Source of the DNA: Micromonospora marina
GTDB lineage: Bacteria; Actinomycetota; Actinomycetes; Mycobacteriales; Micromonosporaceae
Direction: 5' to 3'
Length of the DNA stretch: 64,000 bases
Assembly: GCF_900091565.1 (NCBI RefSeq)
Contig: NZ_FMCV01000027.1
Location: forward strand, 1 to 64,000
Part shown: positions 1 through 7,627 of the stretch, in pieces
Layout: every line of letters starts with the position of its first letter
Position numbering within the stretch: the stretch's first letter is position 1
Position numbers and translations under genes: made by a program
The notes under the pieces: model-generated
Told to the model about the DNA's origin: nothing
Databases searched by the model: none
What the model saw: the letters and a program-made list of their open reading frames with translations, nothing else

Positions 1-154
1 GTTTCCCGGGGTTATCCCAAAGCCTGGGGCAGGTTGCTCACGTGTTACTCACCCGTTCGCCGCTCGAGTACCCCGAAGGGCCTTTCCGCTCGACTTGCAT
101 GTGTTAAGCACGCCGCCAGCGTTCGTCCTGAGCCAGGATCAAACTCTCCAACAA
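1..154 (-). rRNA. rrs: 16S ribosomal RNA, 5' end (partial)
   Basis: The minus strand carries the universal 5' region of bacterial 16S rRNA. The 27F primer site AGAGTTTGATCCTGGCTCAG reads from 147 down to 128 and is followed by the conserved GACGAACGCTGGCGGC block and the GTGAGTAACACGTG block. The mature end is placed near 154 by alignment to E. coli position 1, so it is good to a few bases. The V1 region matches what I remember of Micromonospora, which fits the gene content. The rest of the operon lies beyond the left edge. Confidence 0.97.
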
Positions 155-282
155 AAACTTGTCGAACAGCAATCAACCTGACAACAAAAGTGTTGCCAAA
201 GGAATCCCAACCAGCAACCATCCCAAAGAACAGCCACCAGTCCGGGGTATAAAACAATTGGCACTGGCTTTACAAGCACCCT

Positions 283-304
283 GTTGAGTTCTCAAAGAAC
301 AACC
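283..304 (-). promoter_or_regulatory. rrn leader antitermination/processing motif (boxA-like)
   Basis: On the minus strand the leader reads TGTTCTTTGAGAACTCAACA about 130 nt upstream of the 16S 5' end. This TTTGAGAACTCAACA motif is strongly conserved in actinobacterial rRNA leaders, where it serves Nus-factor antitermination and the RNase III processing stem. The assignment rests on motif similarity only. nusB, which would act here, is at the other end of the window. Confidence 0.7.
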
Positions 305-393
305 ACACACCAACCGCAAGCCCCACACCGTGGAACCCCCGACCGGGGCATTTCGTCCGCTCACCCGCCGCTCTCGCGCCGGGCACTTTTACT

Positions 394-422
394 ACGTTAC
401 CCGGTGGTTTCTGCCGTGTCAA
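394..422 (-). promoter_or_regulatory. rrn promoter, proximal
   Basis: Minus strand -35 TTGACA (422-417), 17-bp spacer, -10 TAACGT (399-394). The -35 is a perfect consensus hexamer. It lies about 240 nt upstream of the 16S 5' end. Confidence 0.75.
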
Positions 423-562
423 ACCGGTGTTTCCCGGTTTGTCGTGCATCACCCTTAACGGGCACCCCGATTCGACCGGCTTCCGCCGGTCGTTCCGAGG
501 AATTCGGCAGGCCGGCCGCCCGCGGTTTCCCGCTGGCTCGTCCGTATCCCTACCGGCCAATG

Positions 563-591
563 ACCTTACCCGGTCGGTTCCGCCTCGCCAA
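563..591 (-). promoter_or_regulatory. rrn promoter, middle
   Basis: Minus strand -35 TTGGCG (591-586), 17-bp spacer, -10 TAAGGT (568-563). The spacing equals that of the proximal promoter and both spacers end in ACCGGG or ACCACCGGG, so the two look like duplicated promoter units. Confidence 0.6.
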
Positions 592-694
592 ATCCGCCTC
601 CCAGCGGATCCGGGGCACCACCCGGCTCTCAGGTCCTGCGCTCCGGCCTTCAGGTCTTTCGCCCTGTTTCGTCCGTTCCGCGCTGGCAGAGAGA

Positions 695-724
695 AAGTTA
701 CGCGCCCAGCGGAGTGATCGTCAA
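695..724 (-). promoter_or_regulatory. rrn promoter, distal, overlapping the tyrS terminator
   Basis: Minus strand -35 TTGACG (724-719), 18-bp spacer, -10 TAACTT (700-695). The -35 sits in the loop of the hairpin at 701-738 and the spacer is made by its downstream arm. The region 155-764 has no supportable gene. It holds this promoter array, the terminator and the rRNA leader. Confidence 0.5.
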
Positions 725-738
725 ATCCGCTGGGCGCG
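701..738 (-). terminator. Hairpin terminator behind tyrS
   Basis: Perfect 13-bp inverted repeat (arms 701-713 and 726-738, 12-nt loop) starting 26 nt after the tyrS stop. On the minus strand it is followed by TAACTTTCTCTCTG, which is only moderately U-rich. Its position separates tyrS from the rRNA operon. Confidence 0.75.
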
Positions 739-764
739 TCCCGCGTCACACAGTCGACAGGCGG

Positions 765-2054
765 CTATCCGCGCAGTTCGACGCCGGCGAACGAACGCTT
801 TCCCCGGCGCAGCACGAGGTACCGGCCGTGCAGCAGGTCGTCCGCGGACACCGTGGCGTCCACAGCGGAGATCCGGGTGTTGTTGACGTACGCACCGCCC
901 TCGGCGATCACCCGCCGGGCCTCCTTCATGCTCGGCACCAGGCCCGACTCCTTGAGCAGACCGGCCACGTCCGGCAGCTCGTCGAGGTGCACCAGGCCGG
1001 CCTCGGTCAGCGCGGCGCGCAGCGTCTCCGGAGCCAGCTCGTCGAGCGAGCCGCGCCCGAACAGCGCCTGGCTCGCGGCGACCGCCTGCGCCATCTCCCG
1101 CTCGCCGTGCACGAGCGTCGTCAGCTCCTCGGCCAGCGCCCGCTGGGCCAGGCGAGCCTGCGGGCGTTCCGCGGTGGCCTTCTCCAGTTCCTCCAGCTCC
1201 TCGCGGGAGCGGAAGCTGAAGTACCGCAGGTAACGGCTGACGTCCCGGTCGTCGGCGTTGACCCAGAACTGGTAGAACGCGTACGGGCTGGTCATCTGCG
1301 GGTCGAGCCAGACCGTGCCGGTCTCGCTCTTGCCGAACTTGGTGCCGTCGGCCTTGGTCACCAGCGGCGTGGTGAACGCCTCGACCGGCCCGGCGCCGCG
1401 CCGCCGGATGTAGTCCACCCCGGCGGTGATGTTGCCCCACTGGTCGGAGCCGCCGTACTGGAGCCGACAGCCGTGCCGGCGGTGCAGCTCGAAGTAGTCG
1501 TTCGCCTGCAGGAGCTGGTAGCTGAACTCGGTGTAGCTGATGCCCGTCTCCAGCCGCGCCTTGACCACCTCGCGGGCGAGCATCTTGTTCACCGGGAAGT
1601 GCTTGCCGACGTCCCGGAGGAACTCGACCACCGACATCTCGCCGGTCCAGTCCAGGTTGTTGACGAGTTGCGCCGCGTTCTCCCCGGAGTACGTGACGAA
1701 CGGCGAGAGCTGCTCGCGGATGCGCTCCACCCAGCCGGCGATCACCTCGGGCGGGTTCAGCGTCCGCTCCGCGCTCTCCTTCGGGTCGCCGATCTGCCCG
1801 GTGGCGCCACCGACCAGCAGCAGCGGCCGATGCCCGGCCTGCTGGAGCCGGCGGGCCATGACGACCTGCATCAGGTTGCCGATGTGCAGGCTCGGCGCGG
1901 TGGGGTCGAAGCCCACGTAGAAGGTGGTGCTCCCGCCGTCGAGCAGCTCGCGCAGTTCGTCGAGGCCGGTCGAGTCCTGGATCAGGCCCCGCCACAGCAG
2001 GTCGTCGGTCAGGGAGTCCCGCCCCTGCGGGAGGTTGCTGTCGGTCACGGTCAC
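765..2054 (-). CDS. tyrS: Tyrosyl-tRNA synthetase
   Basis: Class I aminoacyl-tRNA synthetase that charges tRNA-Tyr in the cytoplasm. The 429-residue product has the usual length. The HIGH-type motif is HIGN at about 57-60, the tRNA/amino-acid region contains GSDQWGN at about 202-208, and the KMSKS-type loop is KFGKS at about 239-243. A C-terminal S4 RNA-binding domain follows from about 360. The GTG at 2054 is chosen because GGGGGA lies 6 nt upstream and the frame further upstream has no family similarity. There is no space for a T-box leader. It is the last gene before the rrn promoters. Confidence 0.97.
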   Translation of the reverse strand: MTVTDSNLPQGRDSLTDDLLWRGLIQDSTGLDELRELLDGGSTTFYVGFDPTAPSLHIGNLMQVVMARRLQQAGHRPLLLVGGATGQIGDPKESAERTLNPPEVIAGWVERIREQLSPFVTYSGENAAQLVNNLDWTGEMSVVEFLRDVGKHFPVNKMLAREVVKARLETGISYTEFSYQLLQANDYFELHRRHGCRLQYGGSDQWGNITAGVDYIRRRGAGPVEAFTTPLVTKADGTKFGKSETGTVWLDPQMTSPYAFYQFWVNADDRDVSRYLRYFSFRSREELEELEKATAERPQARLAQRALAEELTTLVHGEREMAQAVAASQALFGRGSLDELAPETLRAALTEAGLVHLDELPDVAGLLKESGLVPSMKEARRVIAEGGAYVNNTRISAVDATVSADDLLHGRYLVLRRGKRSFAGVELRG

Positions 2055-2150
2055 CGATTGTCCCCCATCCCCGCCCCTGGCCCGTACCGGGTTTGCCCAC
2101 GTGGCGGCGACTAGGCTGGCGGCGCCCGTCGAACGCGAGGAGGAACCGCG

Positions 2151-2540
2151 GTGGACATGCCGAACTTGACCGGTGGCTTCGTGGCCCTGCTGGGCCTGAC
2201 GTTCGACGAGGTCAGCGGGGACCGGGTGGTGATCCGCTGGAAGGTCCGCCCGGAGCTGCACCAGCCGTACGGGATCCAGCACGGCGGCGTCTACTGCTCG
2301 GTGGTGGAGACGGCGGCGAGCATCGGCGGCGCGCTCTGGCTGGGCGACAAGGGCAACGTCGTCGGGGTGTCGAACCAGACCGACTTCCTGCGCGCGGTGC
2401 GTGACGGGGAGCTGACCGCTGTCGGCACGCCCGTGCACCGGGGCCGCAGCCAGCAGCTCTGGCTCGTGGAGATCACCGACGCCGACGGCCGGCTGGTGGC
2501 CCGGGGTCAGGTTCGGCTGCAGAACCTCACCACCGCCTGA
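2151..2540 (+). CDS. PaaI-family hotdog-fold thioesterase
   Basis: A 129-residue single-domain protein of the hotdog fold, length typical for PaaI/YdiI-like acyl-CoA thioesterases. The signature HGGVYCSVVETAAS at about 45-58 matches the family HGG...E active-site helix, with Glu as the likely catalytic residue, and VGVSNQTDFLRA gives the second conserved strand. Start GTG at 2151 has GAGGAGG at 2137-2143. It is transcribed divergently from tyrS. The substrate cannot be read from sequence: phenylacetyl-CoA, hydroxybenzoyl-CoA or menaquinone-pathway thioesters are all possible. Confidence 0.85.
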   Translation: MDMPNLTGGFVALLGLTFDEVSGDRVVIRWKVRPELHQPYGIQHGGVYCSVVETAASIGGALWLGDKGNVVGVSNQTDFLRAVRDGELTAVGTPVHRGRSQQLWLVEITDADGRLVARGQVRLQNLTTA

Positions 2541-2626
2541 CCTCCGCGGGCTGGCCGATTTAGCCCGAAAAGGGGAACTGACCCCGATATCGTCGCCTCG
2601 GTGAGAACGTCCGCTCCCGGCCCGAC

Positions 2627-3853
2627 GTGAGGAAGCTGTTCGCCGCCACGCTCGGCGTGCTGTCGGCGGTCGGCGGGTTCGTCGACATCGGCGACGTGGT
2701 GGCGGCCAGCCAGGCGGGCGCGCTGTTCGGCATGGCCCACACCTGGGTACTGCTGGTCGGGGTGGTCGGCATCTGCGCGTACGCGGAGATGGCCGGCCGG
2801 ATCGCGGCGGTGAGCGGACGGGCGGTGTTCGACCTGGTCCGGGAGCGGCTCGGGCCGCGGGTCGCGCTGCTCAACCTGGTCGCGTCGTGGCTGGTCACGG
2901 TGGTCACGCTCGCCGCGGAGCTGGGTGGGGTGGCGCTGGCGCTGCAACTGGCGACCCGGCTGAGCCACCTGTTCTGGGTGCCGCTCGCGGCGCTGGCCGT
3001 GTGGCTGGTGCTGTGGCGGCTGCGGTTCGAACTGATGGAGCGGATCTTCGGCCTGGCCGGGCTGGCGCTGCTGGTGTTCGCGGTCGCGCTGGTGGCGCTG
3101 CCGACCGACTGGCCGGCACTCGGGCAGGGCGTGTGGCAGGTCGGCGCGTCCGGGCACGGCTGGCCGCTGTACTGGTTCGTGGCGGTGGCGCTGTTCGCCT
3201 CGACTGTGAGCCCGTACGAGGTGTTCTTCTTCTCCTCCGGCGGCGTGGAGGAACGGTGGAGCGCGGCGGACCTGGCGCGGGCCCGTTCGAACGTGCTGAC
3301 CGGTTTTCCGGTGGGCGGGTTCCTGGCGTTGTCGCTGATCGCCGTGGCGACGGTGGCCTATCACCCGTCCGGGGCGTCGCTGAGCACGCTGGACGAGGTG
3401 GCGCGGCCGGTGGCCACGGCGCTCGGTGGCGCCGGCCTGGCCGCCGCGGTGCTGGCGTTCTTCGCGGTGACGTTCGGCGCGGCACTGGAGACCGGGCTGT
3501 CGGCGGCGTACGCGGCGGCGCAGTACTTCGGGTGGCAGTGGGGCAAGCGAGTCCGTCCCCGGGAGGCGGCCCGGTTCCACAGCGTGCTGCTCGTCGGCCT
3601 GCTGCTCGGTGTGGTGATGCTGATGACGACTGTGGACCCGGTGCGGCTGACCGAGTACATGCTGGTGCTGAGCGCGGTGGTGCTGCCGCTGACGTACCTG
3701 CCGATCCTGGTGGTCGCCAACGACCGCGGTTATCTCGGCGACCGGGTCAACGGGCGGTGGACGAACCTGCTCGGCGCGGTGTTCCTGGTGCTCATCGTCG
3801 CGGCCTCGGTGGCGGCGATCCCACTGGCGGTCATGACGGGGATGGGGCGATGA
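2627..3853 (+). CDS. NRAMP-like metal-ion transporter, atypical metal site
   Basis: A 408-residue polytopic membrane protein with about eleven hydrophobic segments and the overall pattern of the NRAMP divalent metal transporters. In canonical family members TM1 carries DPGN and TM6 carries MPH. Here TM1 reads DIGD at about 20-23 and TM6 reads SPYE at about 195-198, so the metal-coordinating methionine and histidine are absent. This recalls NRAMP-related Mg2+ carriers rather than Mn/Fe carriers, but the substrate is inference. Start GTG 2627; the GTG at 2601 is out of frame. It overlaps the next gene by 4 bp (ATGA), so it heads a three-gene operon with two PRC-barrel proteins. Confidence 0.8.
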   Translation: MRKLFAATLGVLSAVGGFVDIGDVVAASQAGALFGMAHTWVLLVGVVGICAYAEMAGRIAAVSGRAVFDLVRERLGPRVALLNLVASWLVTVVTLAAELGGVALALQLATRLSHLFWVPLAALAVWLVLWRLRFELMERIFGLAGLALLVFAVALVALPTDWPALGQGVWQVGASGHGWPLYWFVAVALFASTVSPYEVFFFSSGGVEERWSAADLARARSNVLTGFPVGGFLALSLIAVATVAYHPSGASLSTLDEVARPVATALGGAGLAAAVLAFFAVTFGAALETGLSAAYAAAQYFGWQWGKRVRPREAARFHSVLLVGLLLGVVMLMTTVDPVRLTEYMLVLSAVVLPLTYLPILVVANDRGYLGDRVNGRWTNLLGAVFLVLIVAASVAAIPLAVMTGMGR

Positions 3854-4230
3854 GGGTTCAGCTCGCCGAGCGGCTGCTCGACCGGCAGATCGTCGACGTG
3901 GACGGGCTGCTCGTGGGGCGCGTAGACGACATCGCTTTCGCTGTCGACGACGAGGGTTTCCCGTACGTGGACTGCCTGCTCACCGGGCAGGGCGCGCTCG
4001 GGGAACGGATCGGCGGGCGGGTCGGGCGGCTGCTGGTGGCGGTGGCGGACCGGTTCACCGACGACCCTTCGGTGCCGCCGTTACGCGTCCCGCTGTCCCA
4101 GGTGGCCCGGGTGGACAGCGCGGTGCGGCTGCGCTGCCCGGCGGCGGACCTGCCGCCGTCGCCGGTGGAGGCGTGGCTTCGCCGGCACCTGATCGAGCGG
4201 ATCCCGGGGTCCGGCCGTGCGAGCGGGTGA
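3850..4230 (+). CDS. PRC-barrel domain protein
   Basis: A 126-residue soluble protein. Its first 60 residues have the PRC-barrel pattern: a LLDRQIVDVDGLLVGRVDDI opening, then alternating beta strands ending in VDCLLTG. PRC barrels bind partner proteins or RNA, for example RimM and the photosynthetic H subunit. The ATG overlaps the stop of the NRAMP-like gene and the 3' end overlaps the next gene by 14 bp, which implies translational coupling. The likely role is a cytoplasmic regulatory partner of the transporter, inferred from context only. As I recall, related actinobacteria encode a larger PRC/CBS/MgtE-N protein beside NRAMP genes; this may be a reduced version. Confidence 0.65.
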   Translation: MRVQLAERLLDRQIVDVDGLLVGRVDDIAFAVDDEGFPYVDCLLTGQGALGERIGGRVGRLLVAVADRFTDDPSVPPLRVPLSQVARVDSAVRLRCPAADLPPSPVEAWLRRHLIERIPGSGRASG

Positions 4231-4534
4231 GCTGCTCGGCCGCACCGCGTACGACCTGCACGGGCGGCGGCTGGGCCGGGTGGTGGACGTGGTGGTGCGC
4301 GGCGGGTGGCCGCCGGACCGGCTGCGGATCACCGACGTGATCGTCGCCGGGCACTGGTGGACCCGGGTGATCAGCCGGCTGATCGGTCCCGAGCTGCATC
4401 CCTCCGGGCCGTGGCTGCTGCGGGTGATCGCCCGGCTGGTCGGGCGGAGCACCCGCCAGCTGCCCGCCGACGCGGTGCAGCTGCTCCCGCCGGTGCCCGG
4501 TTTCCCGTTCGGCCCCCCGGCCGGGCGCCGCTGA
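4217..4534 (+). CDS. Second PRC-barrel-like protein
   Basis: A 105-residue protein. The N-terminal GELLGRTAYDLHGRRLGRVV pattern is the PRC-barrel start, followed by VDVVVRGG and RLRITDVIVAG strands. After this the protein is basic with a hydrophobic stretch at about 55-75. It overlaps the previous PRC gene by 14 bp in another frame, so it belongs to the same operon. The pair may form a heterodimeric accessory module for the transporter. No enzymatic motif is seen. Confidence 0.55.
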   Translation: MRAGELLGRTAYDLHGRRLGRVVDVVVRGGWPPDRLRITDVIVAGHWWTRVISRLIGPELHPSGPWLLRVIARLVGRSTRQLPADAVQLLPPVPGFPFGPPAGRR

Positions 4535-4541
4535 GCCGGGC

Positions 4542-4575
4542 GCCGCTGAGCGACCGGCGGGCGCCGGTCAGCGGC
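4542..4575. terminator. Bidirectional hairpin between convergent genes
   Basis: Inverted repeat GCCGCTGA-N4-CCGGC (4542-4558) against GCCGGTCAGCGGC (4563-4575): 13 bp with a 4-nt bulge. It covers the stop codon of the minus-strand CNNM gene and lies 8 nt behind the stop of the plus-strand PRC gene. Confidence 0.55.
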
Positions 4576-5923
4576 GTGCCTCGTCGAGTTCGGGGGCGTC
4601 GGCCGGGTCGGTGGCGTCGTCGGTGATGTCGTCGTCCGGGGAGCCGTCGTGGCGGCCGCGCCGGCGGACGCGCACCTCGGTGATCGCCCGCTGGTCGACG
4701 CCGGCCACCGACAGCTCCCAGCCGTCCACCGTGACCTGCTCCCCCGCCACCGTCGGGATGTGCCCGAGGCAGATCAGCACCAGCCCGGCGACAGTGGTGT
4801 AGTCGCCCGCCGGCCGGTTCGGCAGCTCCACGCCGAGGTCGGTCAGGTCGTGCACCGGGAACGTGCCGGGCAGCACCAGCGTGCCGTCGGCCTCGGTGCG
4901 CACGGCGCGCAGGTCCCGGTCGGTCTCGTCGTAGATCTCGCCGACGATCTCCTCCAGGATGTCCTCCAGCGTCACGATCCCGTCGACCGCGCCGCGCTCG
5001 TCGACCACGAGCGCGATGTGCTGGCGTTCGGCCTTGAACTGGCGCAGCGCGTCGACCACCGGCAGCGAGTCGGGCAGCAGCATCGGCGGGCGGGCGATCT
5101 CGTCGACCGGCCGGTCGTCGGAGACCCCGACCAGGTCCCGCAGGTGGATGACGCCCACCGCCTCGTCCAGGCCGCCGTGGCGGACCACCGGCGCCCGGGA
5201 GTGGCCGGTCGCCGCCAGGACGAGCCGCGCGGCCTCCGCGGTGGTGCCGCTGTCGAGCGTGAAGACCTGCAACCGGGGTACGAGCACCGCGCGCAACTGC
5301 CGGTCGGCGATCTCCACCGCACCGGCGATGATCGTGCGCTGTTCCTTGGTGAAGCCGTGGTTGCCGGCCACGATGTCGCGCAGCTCGTCCGGGCCGATCT
5401 CGTCCGGTTCGGCCTTCGGGTCCAGGCCGAACAGGCGTACCACCAGGTCGGTGGTGGCGCCCAGCAGCCAGACGGCGGGCCGGGTGATGCTGGACAGCAC
5501 GTCCAGTGGGCGGGCCACCAGCAACGCCCACCGCTCGGCCGACTGCATGGCGATCCGCTTCGGGGCCAGCTCACCGAAGACGAGCGTGACGAACGTGAGC
5601 ACCAGCGTGACCGCGACGATGGCGACGGTCTCGGCGGCGTTGCCGAAGACGCCCAGCAGCGGGACGAGCGGCCGGGCCAGGGACACCGCGGCGGCGGCGG
5701 AGGCGAGGAACCCGGCGAGTGTGATGCCGATCTGGATCGTGGCCAGGAACCGGTTCGGGTCCTTCGCGAGGCGGGCGAGGGTCCGTCCGCCCCGGCTGCT
5801 GCGCTCCAGCCGCTGCACCTGGCTGTCCCGCAGGGAGACCAGGGCCATCTCGCTGCCGGCGAACACCGCGTTGAGGATCACCAGCACACCGACCAGGGCA
5901 AGCTGGCTCCAGTAGCTCTGCAC
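4568..5923 (-). CDS. CNNM/CorC (hemolysin C) family membrane protein with CBS pair
   Basis: 451 residues. The N-terminal DUF21/CNNM domain spans about 1-190 with three to four hydrophobic helices and the conserved AVFAGSEMAL and GELAPKRIA motifs. A CBS pair covers about 210-335 with TLEDILEEIVGEI at its end, and a CorC_HlyC domain covers about 350-430 (LPGTFPVHDL, DYTTVAGL). The C-terminal tail is very acidic. The family is linked to Mg2+ or Co2+ efflux or homeostasis at the cytoplasmic membrane. It faces the NRAMP-PRC operon tail to tail, so two divalent-cation loci are neighbours. Start GTG 5923 with GAGGGAG upstream. Confidence 0.88.
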   Translation of the reverse strand: MQSYWSQLALVGVLVILNAVFAGSEMALVSLRDSQVQRLERSSRGGRTLARLAKDPNRFLATIQIGITLAGFLASAAAAVSLARPLVPLLGVFGNAAETVAIVAVTLVLTFVTLVFGELAPKRIAMQSAERWALLVARPLDVLSSITRPAVWLLGATTDLVVRLFGLDPKAEPDEIGPDELRDIVAGNHGFTKEQRTIIAGAVEIADRQLRAVLVPRLQVFTLDSGTTAEAARLVLAATGHSRAPVVRHGGLDEAVGVIHLRDLVGVSDDRPVDEIARPPMLLPDSLPVVDALRQFKAERQHIALVVDERGAVDGIVTLEDILEEIVGEIYDETDRDLRAVRTEADGTLVLPGTFPVHDLTDLGVELPNRPAGDYTTVAGLVLICLGHIPTVAGEQVTVDGWELSVAGVDQRAITEVRVRRRGRHDGSPDDDITDDATDPADAPELDEARR

Positions 5924-6069
5924 GACCGGTTATCTCCCTCGACCCGATCCGGGTCGGCCGATGGCCGACCCGCCGGCCGGCAGATCCGGTCGGCGTGGCC
6001 CTCTGTTGCCCCGCCGGTCCGCGCCTGAATCCTGTGCAATCACTGGGCGTCGACCGGCGGATGCCCGGT

Positions 6070-6705
6070 TCACCCCCGCGTGGCGGGAACCGGCAGGTCG
6101 AGGACGTACGCGCCGCCCTCGGGCCGGAACCCGAGCCGGTGGTAGTAGGGGGCGATCATGCCGGGCGGGCTGACCACCCGGCGGAAGCCCCGGTCGGTGA
6201 ACAGCCGGCTGCGGCGGTAGACGAACTCCCCCGGGGTGAAGTCGCGGAACGGCGGGGTCACGTAGTCCAGGTCGACCTGGGCCACGCTGCCCGGTTCGGC
6301 GTGCGAGAGCATCACGCCGACCACCTCGTCGGCGCGTACCACCAGGAACGCCGAGCGGTCGGCGGCGGCCGGATCCCAGTGGAACCCCGGGTTGAACCGG
6401 GCGATGTCGGCGGCGTGCACCCGCAGCGTGTGCGCCAGGAACGCGTCGCCGGTGCCCACCTCGACCACCTGGTAGGTCTGCTCGTCGTGCCGGGTGGCCA
6501 GCAGCTTGCGCAGATACCACACGTTGATCACGGCGAGGACCACGTTCAGCCCCACCATCGGCCAGACCTGCACGGCGGTGTTGTAGCCGATCAGGATGAG
6601 GCAGCCGACCAGGTTGAGCGCGCGCAGCCGCAGGATCCGCGTCTGCAGCAGGGACCAGACCAGCAGCGCGGAGCCGGCCCAGCCGACGATTTCCAGCCAG
6701 TTCAC
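6070..6705 (-). CDS. YgjV-like membrane domain fused to an acetyltransferase-like domain
   Basis: 211 residues. Residues 1-70 contain three hydrophobic helices with a pattern (GSALLVWSLLQ, NLVGCLILIGYN) like the YgjV/Imp membrane family. Residues about 75-205 look like a GNAT-type fold: AFLVVRADEVVGVML, RDFTPGEFVYRR and YYHRLGFRPEGGAYV, the last resembling the GNAT motif A/B end. A full acetyl-CoA loop (RxxGxG/A) is not evident, so the domain may be catalytically altered. The GTG start lies 9 nt behind the stop of the GNAT gene at 6715, so the two are probably co-transcribed. The function is unknown. Confidence 0.6.
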   Translation of the reverse strand: MNWLEIVGWAGSALLVWSLLQTRILRLRALNLVGCLILIGYNTAVQVWPMVGLNVVLAVINVWYLRKLLATRHDEQTYQVVEVGTGDAFLAHTLRVHAADIARFNPGFHWDPAAADRSAFLVVRADEVVGVMLSHAEPGSVAQVDLDYVTPPFRDFTPGEFVYRRSRLFTDRGFRRVVSPPGMIAPYYHRLGFRPEGGAYVLDLPVPATRG

Positions 6706-6714
6706 CCGGGGAGA

Positions 6715-7218
6715 CTAGCGGTCTGCCTGGTCAGGCCCCTCGGCGGGCAGCTCCAGCACGTACTCCTCGACCTCGCTTCGGCGTGCCGGGGCGTACCCGG
6801 AGTCCTCGCCGACCACGACGAAGCCGCACTTGCGCAGCACCGCGAGCGAGGCGGCGTTGTCCTTGGCGGCGCGGGCGCGCAGCGGCCGGTGCGGCACCTC
6901 GCGCAGCAGCGCGCGCAGCGCCGCGGTGGCATGGCCGCGCCCCCAGCGCGCCGCGTCGATCCAGTAGCTGACCTCGGTCTGCTCGCCGACCGGGAACGCG
7001 GCGACCCGGCCGACCACCTCGCCGTCGATGGTGACGGCCCGGTTGACGATGCGCGGGTCGGCGCGGATGCGCGCCCAGTGCGCGTCGAACGCGGCCCGGT
7101 CGGACGGGTCCGTCGGGCCGAACGCGGCCATCCAGTTCGCCTGCGGATCCTGCTCGTGGGCGAAGAAGGCGGGCAGGTCGTCGTCGCGCACCGGGCGGAG
7201 CAGCACCTCGTTCGTCAC
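6715..7218 (-). CDS. GNAT-family N-acetyltransferase (RimJ/RimL type)
   Basis: 167 residues with the Acetyltransf_3 layout: LRPVRDDDLPAFFAHEQDP at the N-terminus, SYWIDAARWGRGHATAALRA at about 88-107 with the W-G-R-G-H-A acetyl-CoA loop, and DNAASLAVLRKCGF at about 123-136. Such enzymes acetylate protein N-termini, antibiotics or small amines; the substrate is not predictable here. GTG at 7218 is chosen because the family similarity begins there; the ribosome binding site is weak. Confidence 0.85.
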   Translation of the reverse strand: MTNEVLLRPVRDDDLPAFFAHEQDPQANWMAAFGPTDPSDRAAFDAHWARIRADPRIVNRAVTIDGEVVGRVAAFPVGEQTEVSYWIDAARWGRGHATAALRALLREVPHRPLRARAAKDNAASLAVLRKCGFVVVGEDSGYAPARRSEVEEYVLELPAEGPDQADR

Positions 7219-7238
7219 GGCCGGAACGATACGGGCAC

Positions 7239-7545
7239 CCCCCGACACCGCTGCGGGTGGTGAACGCGTTCCTGTGGCCGCTGCTCGGCACGCCGCTGGG
7301 CTTGGTCGCCCCGGTGCTGCCCGACGTCGACCTGCGGCAGGAAGCCGAGAAGCTGTTCGAGGAGGCGGTGGGCGAGGCCCGTGCCGACGGCCCGGGTGCT
7401 GGTCGAGGGTTCCGTCGGGGCGCAGCTGACGGTGGTCGGCGCGCACAGGCGCGGTAGCCTCGGTGCGCTGCTGCTCGGCTCGGTCAGCCACGGCGTGCTG
7501 CACCACTGTCACAGCCCGCTGGCCGTCGTCCGGCACCGGGGCGAC
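7239..7545 (+). pseudogene. Universal stress protein remnant, truncated and frameshifted
   Basis: Two reading frames together give pieces of one universal stress protein. From about 7242 one frame reads TPLRVVNAFLWPLLGTPLG and DLRQEAEKLFEEAVGEARA. From about 7390 the next frame reads ARVLVEGSVGAQLTVVGAHR, then LLLGSVSHGVLHHCHSPLA, which is the ATP-binding C-terminal motif in degraded form. The N-terminal strand (VVGVDGS) is missing because the fragment abuts the divergent GNAT gene, and residues between the two pieces are deleted. No start or ribosome binding site is evident. An intact homologue follows 80 nt downstream, so this may be a decayed tandem duplicate. Confidence 0.75.
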
Positions 7546-7627
7546 CGGACCGACCGAGCCGGTTCCCCGGTCCGGGCGGGGCCGGTGCCGCCACAATGGC
7601 CTGAGCCGACCGGAGGGAAAGCACCAG

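Noticed and set aside
2055..2150. T-box leader for tyrS
   Set aside because: Fewer than 100 nt separate tyrS from the divergent thioesterase gene and no T-box core sequence is present.
2570..2600. ECF-sigma promoter (GGAAC...CGTC) ahead of the NRAMP-like gene
   Set aside because: The two blocks are only about 12 nt apart, too close for an ECF promoter.
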